Positions 12,244-25,006 of a DNA stretch of 64,000 nucleotides are shown in pieces. Positions within the stretch are counted from its first letter, which is position 1, and each line of letters begins with the position of its first letter. A program made the translations under genes and the position numbers. Source of the DNA: Panax quinquefolius (Eukaryota > Streptophyta > Magnoliopsida > Apiales > Araliaceae); assembly GCA_020205615.1 (NCBI GenBank), contig CM035169.1, forward strand, positions 17,317,546 through 17,381,545. Reading direction: 5' to 3'. The notes beneath the pieces are model-generated. The model was given only the letters and a program-made list of their open reading frames with translations. It was not told the origin of the DNA and did no database searches.

Positions 12244-13353
12244 ATGACATCCGAGAATGTTGAGAATAAGAAATGGAGCACAAAGCGATCGTTGATTCAC
12301 CACATATCAATAATCGTGATAATGTGCATCGAAGGCGACAATCCTCACGCAAACAACAACACCGACCAAATGATGAATGATCAAATGTTCGAGAGGCTTT
12401 ATGCAATTTATGCAACAAAGAAAGCAGAGCGACTTCCATCCAAAACGTAGGTGGAACACGAAAAAACTCTCGGTAGGCACCGCTAAACAATTCAAGGAGC
12501 TGGGACCACCGAGTTTAAGGGAGAGCCAAAACCACTTCTCGCTAAGCATGGATAAAGCAGATTACCAAGATATTTGATGTCTTGGGATGCTCCGAGAGCA
12601 AAGGTTCCTTTCACGCTTTTATGTTGCATGCGGAGAAGCAGACATCGGTGGGAATCGGTGAAACGACTCAACTCCGGCCAGATCAAGATATCTTGGGAGA
12701 AGTTCCAGAGTCGTTTCAACGACAAATACTTTCCCGAAAGTATTCGCCACACGAAGGAGGTAGAGTTTATCAAGTTGAACAAAACAATACGACCGTGTCG
12801 CAATACGAGGCAAAATTTGCGGAGTTATCACGGTTCAAGGCCCCACTTGGTGGATAATGAAGAGAGAATGGCGCGAATGTTTTTAGAGGTTTGAAGTCGA
12901 GATACGTCCAACATCTTATTTCTCATAAACCGTGTTTGTATTCGATGTTGTAAATAGGGCTCAGATTAGTGGAGCGCGATAATGAGTCAACGAACTAAAA
13001 GAGAGAAAGCAATTTCAAGAAAGTTATAATACCAAATGGTAGTAGTCATCGTCAAGCGGTGAAACAAGCGTGGAGGAATCAATGGGCCGATATGGTAACC
13101 ACTTCGGTGGTAATCGTACAAAACAATAAGAATGGACATTTCAAGAAACGGAGATTCAACAATGATGGAAAGACGCAAAGACCAACACCCGTTGTTAAGG
13201 AAGGAGAAAGACCACCTATCATATGCTTCAAATGCGGAGAAGAGGGACACATCAATCCGAATCTGCGTGCATGCCATCGTCAAAGCATGTTATAATTGTG
13301 GAAGAGAAGGTCACTTAGCTCGATTTTGTCGCCATCAAGACAAATTCAACTAG
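12244..13353 (+). pseudogene. gag of Element 3 (frameshifted)
   Basis: This encodes the capsid/nucleocapsid polyprotein of the retrotransposon. The likely start is ATG at 12244 (MTSENVENK). A segment near 12850-12900 resembles the retrotransposon gag signature (NEERMARMF). The C-terminal end has a degenerate first CCHC region (CFKCGEEGHI, about 13229-13258) and an intact zinc knuckle CYNCGREGHLARFC at 13288-13329, which binds the element RNA. The frame changes at least four times, including near 12450, 12580, 12900 and 13290. The same gene in Elements 1, 2 and 4 is broken at different points, which suggests the breaks are individual and possibly consensus errors. Confidence 0.85.
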
Positions 13354-13419
13354 GATGGAGGCACCAAAGGTCATCCCCAAAAAGTCAAACCCAGAAAGGT
13401 CAAGGGAGAGCGTTTGTTG

Positions 13420-15260
13420 TGACCTCCCAGAGAGCAAGGAACCCGAATGAGGTCATCACGGGTAAGCTTATCATAAACTCTAATGAAGTCTACACTTTAT
13501 TTGATACCGGTTCTACCCATTCTTTATTTCTCCTACTTGCGCTCATCGATTAAATTTGACTCGGAGAAATTAGACTTTGACTTATCTGTGGAAACTCCGT
13601 TGGGAGAAACCTTCATTACATCCAATCGCTTATAAGTCTTGTTTGGTTCAAATCGGTACCCTTCACATTACCCGTCGATCTTATTTCATTAAAAATACTT
13701 GCATTTGACGTGATTCTGTGGATTGATTGGTTAACTACTTATCATGCAAAATTGATTGTTTTCGTAAGGTTGTTAGCTTTCATATTCCTAATCAACCTAT
13801 TATGCGAATTCAAACGACCAAACCATTAAAATTAATCACTATCATCTCAAGCCATAAAGCTATTCGCTTTATTGAAAAATGGATGTCAAGCTTTCTTAGC
13901 TCATGTCACGATTTAAACAAAAATACGCCGGTTTTGAGCGATATTTCTATTGTTAATAAATTTCCGACGTATTCCCTCAAGAACTTCCCCGCCTACCCCC
14001 GTGGCGTGAAATTGAATTTTGTATCGACCTTGAACTCGGTACAAAACCTATTTCCAAAGCCCCATATCGAATGGCTCTATTGAACTTCGTGGAGTTAAAG
14101 ACCCAACCGCAGGAATTGTTAGACATTGGCTTTATTCGTCCCAGTACTTCTCTCTTGGGTGCTCTCTGTTCTATTCGTGAAGAAGAAAGATGGGAGTATG
14201 CTTGACTTTGTATTGATTATCGGAGTCAATCATGTCACCATCAAAAATAGGTATCCATTGCCACGTATTGATGACCTGTTTGACCAGATTCAGAAAGAGC
14301 CAAATTCTTTTCAAAGATTGATCTTCGTTCCCGATATCACCAATTGAAGATTAGAACCACGACATTCCAAAGACGCTTTTTAACTCCGAGACGGGCATTA
14401 TGAATTCCTAGTCATGTCCTTTGATTGACTAATGCTCCTCTTTGCCTTCATGGATATGATGAACCGAGTATTCAAGGAATATTTATATCACTTTGTGGTC
14501 GCTCTTTATTGATGACATCCTTATTTATTCCAAAAGCCGTGAAGATCATGAGCAACACTTGAGGTCGACACTCCAAAAGCTTCGTGAATATAAGCTTTAT
14601 GCCAAGTTGAAGAAATGCGAGTTCGGCTCAAGAAGTAGCATTCCTTGGGCACGTGGTATCAAGTCATGGAATATCTGTTGACCCAAAGAAAGATCAAGCT
14701 ATTCAAAGTCGAACAACCTAAATCGATGGATCAAATACGTAGCTTTCTCGGTTTAGTTGGTTATTATCGGAGATTCGTGGAAGGATTTTCTCGAATCGCT
14801 ACTCCATCGACTCAAATTGACTCAAAAAGATACAAAGTTCGGTTGGAGCGAAGAATGTGAGAAGAGTTTTCAAGAACTCAAGAGGAGACTTATTTCAAAG
14901 ACTGTTACGACAATACCATCCGCTCGGAGGGATTTGTCATCTACAAAGATGCTTGAGCAAAGGGTTGAGATGTGTTCTTATGCAACATGGAAAAGTTATA
15001 GCTTTATGCCTCGCGACAACTCAAAGAATATGAGAGGAATTATCCTACTCATGATCCGGAGTCAAGCGGTACATTGTCTTCAGACTTAAAATTTGGAGGC
15101 ATTACTTGTATGGGGAGAAAGTGGAGATTTTACGGATCATAAAAGCCTCAAATATTTCTTCACTCAAAAGGAACTCAACATGCGACAACGACGTTGGTTT
15201 GAACTGTTGAAAGATTATGATCATACCATCCAATACCATCCTGAAAAGCGAACGTGGTAG
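13420..15260 (+). pseudogene. protease, reverse transcriptase and RNase H of Element 3
   Basis: The aspartic protease active site DTGSTHS is at 13503-13523. The RT has VKKKDGS (about 14178-14198), [15 protein letters not shown] (about 14243-14287) and the catalytic FIDD at 14505-14516, followed by [36 protein letters not shown] (14730-14790, in two frames) marks the RT connection region, and a [13 protein letters not shown] RNase H segment lies near 15128-15160. Together these copy the RNA genome into DNA inside the particle. The frame is interrupted repeatedly, but all catalytic motifs can be seen. Confidence 0.88.
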
Positions 15261-15296
15261 CCGATGCATTGAGTAGAAGATCGTATACAAGTACGA

Positions 15297-16440
15297 GTGC
15301 GTTATTGTCAACACAAAAGGCCCATTTTGTGTGACTTGCAAAGGATGGAGATAGAGTTAAAGACTCTGGGGACGCATGTGATGATAGCGAATATACGTAA
15401 AAAACCGACTTTAATCGATAAAGTTAAAGCTGCTCAAGCTACAGACCTGGAGCTGATGCGTATGAGGAAGAAAGTGCAAGAGGGTGCTATGCCGGAAGCA
15501 AGAATCGATGAAGAAGGAATACTTCGAGTCAACTCCAGACTTTGTGTTCCTAACGACCTTGATTTAAAGTATAATATCATGATGGAGGCGCACAACACAC
15601 CATTTGCAATCCATCCTGGGAGTACCAAAATGTATCATGATATTCGTCATACATTTTGGTGGAGCAATATGAAGAGAGAGATAGCGCTTTTTATCTCAAG
15701 GTGTCTAACTTGTCAACGAGTTAAAGCGGAGCATCAAGTACCAAAAGGTCCATTGCAACCACTTGAAATTCCGTAATGGAAGTGGGAGCACATTACCATG
15801 GATTTCGCACTGGGCCTTCCTAAGGTTTCTCAAGGCATTGATGCGATTTGGGTCATTGTTGATAGATTGACTAAGTCCGCTCATTTCTTACCGATACGAG
15901 AAACTTATACACTTGAACGCCTTTTGCTTGTATGTACATAAACGAGATTGTAAGATCGCATGGTATGCCTAGATCCATAGTTTCGATCGAGACCCAAGAT
16001 TCACTTCACGATTTTGGGTTAGTTTGCAAAAAGCTATGGGCACAGACTTACGATTTAGCTTTCGGCATATCATACTCGATTTTGACCTGACAAATGGAGA
16101 GGACTATTCAAACTCTTGAAGATCTATTAAGACTCGTGTTCTTGATTTCAAGGGGAGTTGGGATAAGTTCTTACCATCGGTGGAGTTTTCCCTACAACAA
16201 CAGCTATCAAGCAAGTATCGCATGGCTCCATTCAAGCGTTGTATGGAAGAAAGTGTCGTTCTCCAAAGATCTTTGGGATGAGGTGGGTGAAGCAACGTTG
16301 TTGGGGACCGGAGTTGGTACGTATGACTACGAAAAAGATTCAAACGATCCGACAACGTATAAAAACCTCACAAAATCGACAAAAGAGTTATCTTTGATCT
16401 TCATCGAAAGGACGTGGAATTTGATATAGAGATCATGTGT
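15297..16440 (+). pseudogene. integrase of Element 3
   Basis: The 159-codon frame 15297-15776 carries the integrase zinc-binding HHCC domain ([27 protein letters not shown]). A stop at 15773-15775 ends this frame in the segment read as CCGTAATGG; the matching place in Element 1 reads CCAGAATGG without a stop. The catalytic core follows: ITMDF (first Asp, about 15793-15807), [11 protein letters not shown], a DRDPRFTS-like segment (about 15978-16000) and ERTIQTLEDLLR, which carries the final Glu (about 16097-16130). The integrase inserts the element DNA into the host chromosome. Confidence 0.86.
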
Positions 16441-16800
16441 TGTTAAGAGTTGCTCCATGGAAAGGAGTTACAAGATTTGGAAAGAGAGGAAAACTTAATC
16501 CTCGATTCATCTGGCCCATTTTAATCCTCGATCGAGTAGGAATCGTAGCTATGGACTCGCTTTCTGCCAAATATGTCTCGTGTTCATAACGCTTTTCACA
16601 TATCCATGTTACGTAAATATGTGAAAGACCCGAACCATATTATTGAGTTAGAACCGGATTTAAATAGCGGAAGATTTGACGTATGAAGAGGTTCCTGCTC
16701 AAATTTTGGATAAGAAGGAACATATTCTACGCCCAAGGTTATACCTCAAGTCAAAGTTTTGTGGAGGAACCACGATGTTGAGGAAATGACTTGGGAGTTA
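16440..16800 (+). pseudogene. integrase C-terminus with chromodomain, Element 3
   Basis: The segment starts at VLLRVAPWKGVTRFGKRGKL (about 16442-16500), the GPY/F-type C-terminal region. It ends with a chromodomain-like stretch: DLTYEEVPAQILDKKEHILR (about 16675-16735), then VKVLWRNHDVEEMTWE (about 16753-16800) in another frame. A C-terminal chromodomain defines chromoviruses and is thought to steer integration towards heterochromatin marks. The frame breaks at about 16735. Confidence 0.82.
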
Positions 16801-16879
16801 GAATCAAATGAAATCAAGGTATCCTTACCTCTTCAACATACCAGTATCGTACCCTAATTTCGAGGGCGAAATTTCATGT

Positions 16880-16889
16880 TAAGGGAGGT
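16880..16889 (+). other. polypurine tract of Element 3
   Basis: TAAGGGAGGT lies directly before the 3' LTR (TG at 16890). It serves as primer for plus-strand DNA synthesis. The complement is found at 20268-20280 and 35270-35280 for Elements 2 and 1. Confidence 0.85.
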
Positions 16890-19338
16890 TGTAAGACCCC
16901 AAACTTTTATAAATAAAGATGAATTTTCTATAAATATTATTTTGAATATTATGGAATAATTTGATATAATGTTATAGTTGTAGGTAATATTTATAAATTT
17001 TGCAAAGTATGCAAGTGGTTATATTATATTCGATTGGTCGGGAATATTCTAGGTTTAGCAGGAATATTCGCATAACTACTCAATCATTGGTGGACCCCAC
17101 AATGTAATTATTGTTTTGATTGAGAAAACGACAAAAATATTTTATTGAAATAACGGCGGAAGTTTTACCGCTGACATCTTTGTTGAACTACTTCCTAGTA
17201 GTAAAAGTACAAGAATACATGTGGGCTGCATAAGAAGACACTGTATTGATTATCGATGCTTATGTGAGAAGTCACTCGGTTTGATTCCATTATTGTTATG
17301 AATTATTATAGCGATAATGACTTTTTGTTTTATTCAGATTATTAACGTAATAAAATGTAAACATCTTTTTATATAAAATGTAATACTTTATTAAAGTTAT
17401 TTTATAAATAAAATATATTATATTTTATTATGATAAGTGTTATATAAGTATTTTGCATAAGTGTTTTTCAGCATAGTGTTTTGCATAGTAAAATATTTTA
17501 TATAAATAGAATATATTATATTTTATTTAAAAGATTTTGCTTTAAATATGGACCGTCAGTTAAAGTAAATAAATCTTAACCGCTCATGGATTAGTTACTA
17601 TACATTCCATTTTCCTATAAATAAAGCTCATTCCTTCATTATTTTCTTACGAATTCATTGAAACTGAGAGAGAGAAATTATAGAGAGAAGCTTATAGAGA
17701 GAAAGTTATAGAAAGAAGAAGAGTATTCTCGCTACTTCACTACTTCTATATTCATTCTTTTTTACGTAAGGGGTGTTATTCTTTCTTCTTGAAGAGAACT
17801 TCATTATTCCATTCACTATTATTCTTTGAATAACTCCGTAGTAAAAGTGGCATACCCTATACATAACCTGTATACGCGGCATACCCTATACTTGGTGAAA
17901 TCCTTATGTTATTCCATTGCTTATTATTCTGTTGGAATAACCTGTATACGCGGTTTACCCTATACTTGGTGACATTCTTCTATTATTCTGTTGGAACATC
18001 CTGTCTGTGTGTTTTACACCGGACCTGGTTCCGTCTTTATTATTATTCTGTTGGAACATCCTGTCTGTGTGTTTTACACCTTTGGACTGGGTTCCGCTTT
18101 TTATCATTCTGGCTGGAATATCCTATCTCGTGTGTTTTACACCGGATCCGGTTCCATCTTTATTATTCTCGCTGAAACATCCCGCTTGCATTGAATTTCA
18201 CCTCGACCGGTTCCGTTATTATTATTCTGCTGAATAACTTTTATCTATGCTGAGTCTGCATGCACGGTGATTTCTTTTGTTATTCCATTCTTTATTATAC
18301 CCAAATGGTTAAAACTATGACTTCTATACTCCATGAAATTAGTAGAATATCCTTGATATTTGCGTTTCATCCAAAGATCTTTTCATGGAAATATTCTTCC
18401 GATCATTCTTGAATTTTACTCTACAAAGCAAAGATATCATGTTGACAATTTGGACGTTAATAAATCTCGGATAAAATAATTTTTGAACTTGTTTTATTGA
18501 ATTCTTATATCATTGTCATCATCCTCATGTTTATATTTTTTTAAAGTCATCCGTGGCCAGTAGAGCATGGATGGACTTGGTATGATTATGACCAGTGGAT
18601 TATTCGTAATCATGACCGTAATGTTACAAATGATGTGGTAAAAATCCTCGATTAATACAGTAGTGCATTGATGGATAATTGTTGGCATGATCATGACCAT
18701 TAATGAATACACAACTATTCTCGCCCGTAGTGCGTGAATAATTGTGGTCGTGATACTAAAGAATATCCTCGGCAGTAGTAGTGCGGGGTGATTCGATGAT
18801 GTGGATTATTTATTAAAGTCGAGTCTTAGCTATAACAAAAGAATGAAAACCTTTTAAATCATAAAAGATAGTAGATTTTATTTTCTACTTGGCTCTTTTA
18901 ATGGATCAGATATTCATTCCGCAGCTTAAACCGGTTGTCTATTGTATTTTATCGGTTTAACATTGTTGAAGACTATTGATAATTTATTCGCATTATCTTA
19001 GTCATAATATTTCTTATCGGGCTAGTTGAGCTCACCCTTTCTTTCACAGCTTCTCTTGAGAAATGAGAATATAAATGGGACGAGCCGGGAAACGAGTGAT
19101 GGTCCTGAAGATAGATTAGTAGTCCTCACTATTCGTGAAATAAAGGTGATAATAATTGTAATGAGGACTTTTTGTTTGAGTTTGTATAATATCTAGTAGA
19201 TTTATATTTGTATTTAAACTCACAGCTTTATGTCGTATTGTACAAAGACAGTTATGTTAATAAGTTGTATTTAAATTTCATACCATGTAAGTGGCGACCC
19301 AAGATGGGTGATGTATACCTAATTTTGGGGGCGTCACA
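16890..19338 (+). repeat. 3' LTR of Element 3
   Basis: This is the best uninterrupted type-A LTR in plus orientation: TGTAAGACCCC to GGGGGCGTCACA, about 2.45 kb. It contains a TATA box at 17616-17623, the roughly 60-bp tandem array and GCACTAC-motif region. Long AT-rich stretches are identical to the 5' LTR. Differences concentrate at short C/G-rich motifs. Confidence 0.92.
17616..17623 (+). promoter_or_regulatory. LTR type A TATA box
   Basis: TATAAATA follows CATTCCATTTTCC and precedes AGCTCATTCCTTC. It is conserved in all type-A LTRs, so it probably sets the transcription start of the elements. Confidence 0.7.
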
Positions 19339-20267
19339 AAAATACTCTTCCTCCTCAGATACTCATATATCCCACATTCGTTGTAAAATATCACCATTAT
19401 TATATTATTAAAATATAATAATATATTTAAATGAATTATTTTATCGTAAAAGATAAAATTTCAATTTTCAACAATTGTCACATTAAAAATTTTCCATCTA
19501 TATATCACATAAAATTAATATTTTCCTCATCATATGAATCAATAATTAATTATTCACAAATAATATTACAGAATCACAATATTGATAATTAGCAGCCTCA
19601 GAAAAAGGGGGCTTTCCAATAAGAATTTATTCTTACTCTTGGCGCAATTTAGGTGACCAAACCTCTCCTTAGATGTAACTTTCTAGACATTGCCAATAAT
19701 GTTATCTAATAATATTATTCGGATAATATGAATTATTGCTTCGATAATGAAAAATACCGTGTAATGACAATTATTGAAACAACAAAGAATATAAAATATC
19801 AACGCAAAGAATTATTAACTCAATAAAATACCGAATAAAGAATTACCGTAACCATTATTGAGTAAAGCCTTCTTACGTAAGAATCAATAATTGGTGCGCA
19901 TACCGCCGTATAGCAACGTGTGTTTTAACCAATTTGTATTTTTTTAACAGATAATTGGTAAACCAACTACTGTTTGTTATTTTTAAACAACTTATATTTG
20001 TCGTTTTCTTCATCCAATCTCTTTCCGCTATGGGCTCCACACATGGCCGCTACTGGTCGCATTTAATATTCCCCGACAAAGATTTAATATTCCACGACCA
20101 AACGAATATTCCCGACAACAATGAATATTTTATAACCACTTCGCTTATTTTGAAATATTTGCGTATTTTTACCCCTAACTATCCACATTAATCACATCAA
20201 CCCTTACTATTTCAAAATAATAAATAGAGAAAATTAAATTTCATTAATAATAAGTTGGGGTCTTACA

Positions 20268-20280
20268 ACCTCCCTCCTTA
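20268..20280 (-). other. polypurine tract of Element 2
   Basis: On the minus strand this reads TAAGGAGGGAGGT and directly abuts the LTR end at 20267. Confidence 0.82.
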
Positions 20281-20289
20281 TGAAATTTC

Positions 20290-21680
20290 GTCCTCGAAAT
20301 TGACGACGACTGGTGTGTTTCGAAAAGGTGAGGATACCTCGCTTTCATTTCCGCTTTCCAATTCCTGTGTCATTTCTCTATAAAGATGATTCCTCCACAA
20401 AACTTTAACTTGTGGTATGACCTTTCATGCTGTAGGACATGCCCTTCCTATCCAAGATCTTGACAGTACCTCTCATACGTTAAGTCTTCTACTATTTCGT
20501 CCGGTTCTAATTCTATAACGCGTGGTTCGGTCTTTCACATATTTACTGAAGTACGATATGTGAAACACATTATGAACACGAGACATACTTTGAGGTAACG
20601 CGAGTCTATAGGCTACATTTCCTACTCTTCGGTCAAGAATTTGAAATGGACCAATAAATCGTGGATTGAGCTTTCCTCTCTTCCCAAATCTTGTAACTCC
20701 TTTCCATGGAGCAACTCGCAACAATACATACACGATCCCCTACACTAAATTCCACGCCCTTTCGATGAAGATCCGCATAACTCTTTTGTCGATCTTGTGC
20801 CGCTTGTATACGCTTGTCGAATCATTTGAATCTTTTCTCGTAGTCATACGTATTTAACTCGGGTCCCAACAATGTTGCTTCACCCACCTTATCCCAACAT
20901 ATCGAGAAACGACATTTTCGTCCCATATAATGCTTCAAATGGAGCCACACCTATATACTTGCTCGATAATCGTTGTTGTAGGAGAATTCCACCAATGGTA
21001 AATACTTATCCCAACCGCTTCTTGAGTCTAGGACACGAGTCTTAATAGATCTTCAAGAGTTTGAATAGTCCTCTCCGATTGTCCGTCTGCTTGGGGATGG
21101 TATGCTTAACTAAATCGCAAACTGCGCTCATAGCTTTTTGCAAGCTAACCCAAAATCTTGAAGTGAATCTTGGGTCACGATCCAAAACTATGGATACAGC
21201 ATGCCATGCAACCTCACAATCTCATTCACGCATATACTAAAGAAGACGCTCAAGTGAATAAGTCTCCGTGACGGCAAGAAATGAGCAGACTTGGTTAATC
21301 TATCAACAATAACCCAAATAGCATTGATGCCCGAGAAACCGTAGGAAAGACCCGTAATCGAAAATCCATGGTAATGTGTTCCCACTTCCATTTCGAATCT
21401 CAAGTGGTTGCAACGGACCCTTAGGTACCGGATGCTCCGCCTTTACACGCTGACAAGTTAAACACATCGAGATAAACTTTGCAATCTCTCTCTTCATATT
21501 GTTCCTCCAAAATGTATGTCAAGATCACGATACATTTTAGTACTTCCAGGATGGATTGCAAATGGTGTATTGTGTGCCTCCATCATAATCTTGTACTTCA
21601 AATCGAGTCGTTAGAACACAAAGTCTAGAGTGGACTCAAGTATTCCTTCTTCATCAATTCTCGCCTTCATTAATAGCTCC
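20290..21680 (-). pseudogene. integrase and chromodomain of Element 2
   Basis: Reading leftwards: the integrase HHCC region (about 21440-21590, with the [11 protein letters not shown] end at 21430-21460), ITMDF-like core (21361-21378), and [19 protein letters not shown] (21260-21330). The C-terminal 20473-20733 frame contains APWKGVTRFGKRGKL and NVAYRLALPQSMSRVHNVFH. It ends with a chromodomain start (LTYE, then QILD in another frame, about 20430-20500). Several frameshifts are present. Confidence 0.85.
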
Positions 21681-21879
21681 TTCAGTACTTTCTTCTTCAT
21701 ACGCATCGCCTCCTGCCGGGGGGCTCGAGCAACCTTAACTTTTTCTATTAAAGTTGGCTCTATGCGATATACTTGACATCATCGCACTCGTTCTCGTGAT
21801 ATGATCTTCTACTCAACGCGTCACCTACCACGTTCGCTTTCCGTGATGGTATCAATAGTGTGGTCGTAGTCTTTCAATA

Positions 21880-23640
21880 GCTCGAGCCAACGTCATCGCC
21901 GCGATGTTGAGTTCTTTTTTGAGTGAAGAAATATTTAACGCTTTTATGGTCCGAATATATCTCTACTTTCTCCCCATATAGATAGTGCCTCCATATTTTT
22001 AGCGCGAACGATCGGTCCGCTTAACTCTAGATCATGAGTAGGATAATTCCTCTCATACTTTTTTTAAGTTGTCATGAGGCATAAAGCTATGACTTTCCCA
22101 CGCCGCATGAGAACACATCCTAACCCTTTGCCCGAGCATCATCAGAGATAACAAATCCATCCGAACCAGATGGTATTGTTAGAACAGTCAAATAAGTCTC
22201 CTCTAAGCTCTTGAAACTTTTCTCGCATTCTTCGCTCCAAACGAATTTTGTATCCTTCCGAAGTTAATGAAGTTAATGGAGTAGCGATTCGAGAAAACCT
22301 TCCACTTTAATCTCCGATAATAACCAAATTAAGCCCAAAAAGCTACGTACTTCATCAATCCGACTTCGCTGCTCTAACTTCAGATTGCTTCAATCTTCGT
22401 CGGATCAACAGATACTCCATGTTTCGACACCACGCGCCCAAGGAATGCTACTTCTCAAGCCGTAACTCGCATTTCTTTAATTTGGCATATAGTTTGTTTT
22501 CACGAAGCCTTTGAGTACCAAACTTCAAATAGTGCTCATGATCTTCACGACTTTTGGAATATATAAGGATGTCATCAATAAAGACAACAACAAACCGATC
22601 CAAATATTCCTTGAATACTCGGCTCATCATATCCATGAAAGTCATAGAGCATTAGTCGATCCGAAAGACATGACTAAGAATTCATAATGCCCGCATCGAA
22701 GTTCTAAAGGCGCCTTTGAATATCCTCGCCTAATCTTCACCGATGATATCCGTAATCGAAGATCGATTTTTGAAAAGAATCAGCCTTCAAATCGGTCAAA
22801 CAAGTCATCAATACGAGGTAGAGGATACCTATTCTCGATGGTGACATGGTTCAATTCCGATAGTCAATACAAAGTCGCATACTCCCGCCTTTTCTTCTTT
22901 ACAAATAAAACAGAGCACCCCAAGGAGATGTACTAGATCGAATGAAACCGATGTCCAACAATTCCTCGTATTGGACCTTTAACTCCTGAAGTTCAATAGA
23001 GCCATTCGATATGGGGTTTTAGAAATGGGCTTGTATCAGTGTTCAAGATCAATAAAGAATTCAACTTCACGCTCGGGGTAGACCGGAAGTTCTTCTGAAA
23101 TACGTCGAAAGTCAATAACAACAGAATATTATTCAAATTTGACGTGTCTTTATTCAAATCCATAACATGGGCTAAGAAAGCTTGACATCCGCTTTTCAAT
23201 AAACGAATAGCTTTATGATTAGATATGACAGTTGATTGATTTTAATGGTTTAGTTGTTTGAATTGCATAAACAAAGTTGGTTAGGAATATGAAAACTAAC
23301 AACCTTACGAGAACAATCAATTTTGGCATGATGAGTAGTTAACCAATCAATCCCTAAAATCACATCAAAAGCAAGTATCTTTAAAGAGATAAAGGTCAAC
23401 GTGTAAGGTGATGGTGCCAACTTGAATCAAACAAGATTTATAAACAAAGGATGTGATGAAAGTTTCTCCTAACGGAGTTTCCACAGATAGGTCAAAGTCT
23501 AATTTCTCCTGAGTCAAGTTTAAACGCTGAGCACACGCAGAGAGATAAATGAATGGGTAAAGACCCCAGATCAAGTAAGGTATAAACTTCGTAAGAATTT
23601 ATAAATAGCTTACCCGTGATCACCTCGTTTGGGTTCTCGA
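21880..23640 (-). pseudogene. protease, RT and RNase H of Element 2
   Basis: The protease region is at about 23550-23640, where the expected DTGS site is read as DLGS-like. The adjacent open frame 23365-23574 continues the protease fold region (QRLNLTQEKLDFDLSVETPLGE). RT catalytic FIDD is at 22571-22582, inside a 65-codon frame ([20 protein letters not shown]). RNase H is recognisable from about 21900-22250, with several frameshifts. Confidence 0.84.
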
Positions 23641-23699
23641 TTATGACCCGATCCACAACAAAGGCTCTTCCTAATCGCTGACTTTGACTTTTTCGATGT

Positions 23700-24848
23700 T
23701 TTTTGAGTCACCGTCCCTCACTGAACTAGGTTTTGCTATCGCATAATCTCGAGCGATATGTCCTTCCTTTCCACAATTATAGCATACCTTGAATCTGTTG
23801 TGGCGCTTCGACCGATATGTCCTCTTTTCGCATTTAGTAGAAGATATGACCGGTGGTCGTTCTCCTCCCTGTAGAACCGATTCTTCACGCAGACCGCTGC
23901 CTTCATATAATTCGCTGTTAAATCTCCTCTTTTAAAATCTCCTCCCCGACTCGCTTTCTTCTATTTTTCATGGCCATGATTACCACCAGAGTGCTTACCA
24001 TTTTGTCCCGTCTGCTTTTTTCTCCACCGGTTATCATTATTCTCGCTGACCGCTATCTCTCGTACGATCCTCGTTGTGGTCCTCAATCGACCGTATTCGT
24101 TATCTCGCCTAATAATTGAGCCCTCGCTGACAACATCCGAATAGAGAGAAAGTTTATGAGAAAATGAGATCGACGATCCGGGTTTCAAACCTCTAAGAAA
24201 CATCCGCGTCATACGCTCCTCATTCTCCACCAAATAAGGTGCAAACTCGATAACTCGCAAACTTTGCCTCGTCATCGAGACACCGCCATGTTGTTTTGCT
24301 TCTAATCTGATGAACTCCACTTCCTTCATACGACGAACACTTTCGTGAAAGTATTTGTCATTAAATAGTTTCAAACGCTTCCCCAAGACATCTTGAAAAG
24401 CGCACCGATGGGTACGCTTCACGAACTCCCACCACCAAGATGCTTCGCCACGGAACATAAAGGTGGCGAATGGAACCTTCTGTTCTCCGTGCATCCCAAA
24501 ACATCGAATATCTTGGTAATTTGTTTGACCCATGTTTCCGCGCCATGATCGGATCCGCTTTCCCTTAAATTCGTGGTCCCAACTCTTTGAATCGCTTGGG
24601 TCGTGACAACCCGTGAATTGCTATCATTTCTCCTCAGATTTTGAACACGAGTCTCCTCGTCGATTTTGCATGAACGCAAAAAGCTTCTAAACATCCCTCG
24701 CTCATCATCTCGCCAAATGGTGTTGTTCACAGGAGGATCATTGCCACCATTGACGCTTCTCCTCGTTGGTGAGAGTACAGCGTCTCCACTGGTCTCATTT
24801 CCATTGTTAATATTCTCAATGACATTCTCAACATCGTCTTATAAAACA
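23700..24848 (-). pseudogene. gag of Element 2
   Basis: A 190-codon frame (23961-24533) includes VPFATFMFRGEASWWWEFVK, LEAKQHGGVSM and NEERMTRMFLRGLKPG, typical of plant Ty3 gag. The N-terminal part is shifted (24419-24730). The likely start codon near 24840 reads ATA instead of ATG; Element 4 has ATG at the same place. A zinc knuckle with CYNCGKEGHIARD is at about 23745-23787. Confidence 0.85.
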
Positions 24849-24995
24849 AGGGTTAATTAAGAAATCAATATATCACATAATATCCCTTTATACCGACCAA
24901 CTAAAAAATAAACTTAGGTAGGACACACTAGCGAAGGATTTACTCGCCTCCCTCCTAGTTCTATTCCCCCCGATCTCCGCCAGATCATATCCTAA

Positions 24996-25006
24996 GCTCG
25001 ATACCA
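24996..25006 (-). other. primer-binding site of Element 2
   Basis: On the minus strand this reads TGGTATCGAGC, as in Element 4, eight bases inside the LTR end at 25015. It matches the initiator-methionine tRNA primer class. Confidence 0.82.

Larger units (their letters stand above)
7176..19338 (+). mobile_element. Element 3: Ty3-type chromovirus (LTR type A), structurally complete
   Basis: A plus-strand LTR retrotransposon inserted in the 3' LTR of Element 2. The 5' LTR is 7176-12060, interrupted by a solo LTR at 8018-10465. The internal region is 12061-16889 and the 3' LTR is 16890-19338. It keeps primer site, gag with zinc knuckles, protease, RT, RNase H, integrase, chromodomain and polypurine tract in the standard order. 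Without the inner solo LTR it is about 9.7 kb. Reading frames are broken many times, but most breaks sit at sites where sister copies also disagree, so its true coding state is uncertain. Confidence 0.92.
5376..20267 (-). repeat. 3' LTR of Element 2, split by Element 3 (5376-7175 and 19339-20267)
   Basis: The two pieces total about 2.73 kb once Element 3 is removed. The minus-strand TATA box TATAAATA is at 6749-6756, inside a segment conserved in all type-B copies. The distal part (19343-20267) matches 33105-34035 and the complement of 25785-26710. A short tandem array is at 6409-6475 and GCACTAC-motif repeats are at 5930-6065. Confidence 0.85.

Noticed and set aside
17906..18237. Overlapping open frames rich in Tyr, Phe and Ser
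   Set aside because: They lie over the roughly 60-bp LTR tandem array; all frames look alike and none matches a known family.
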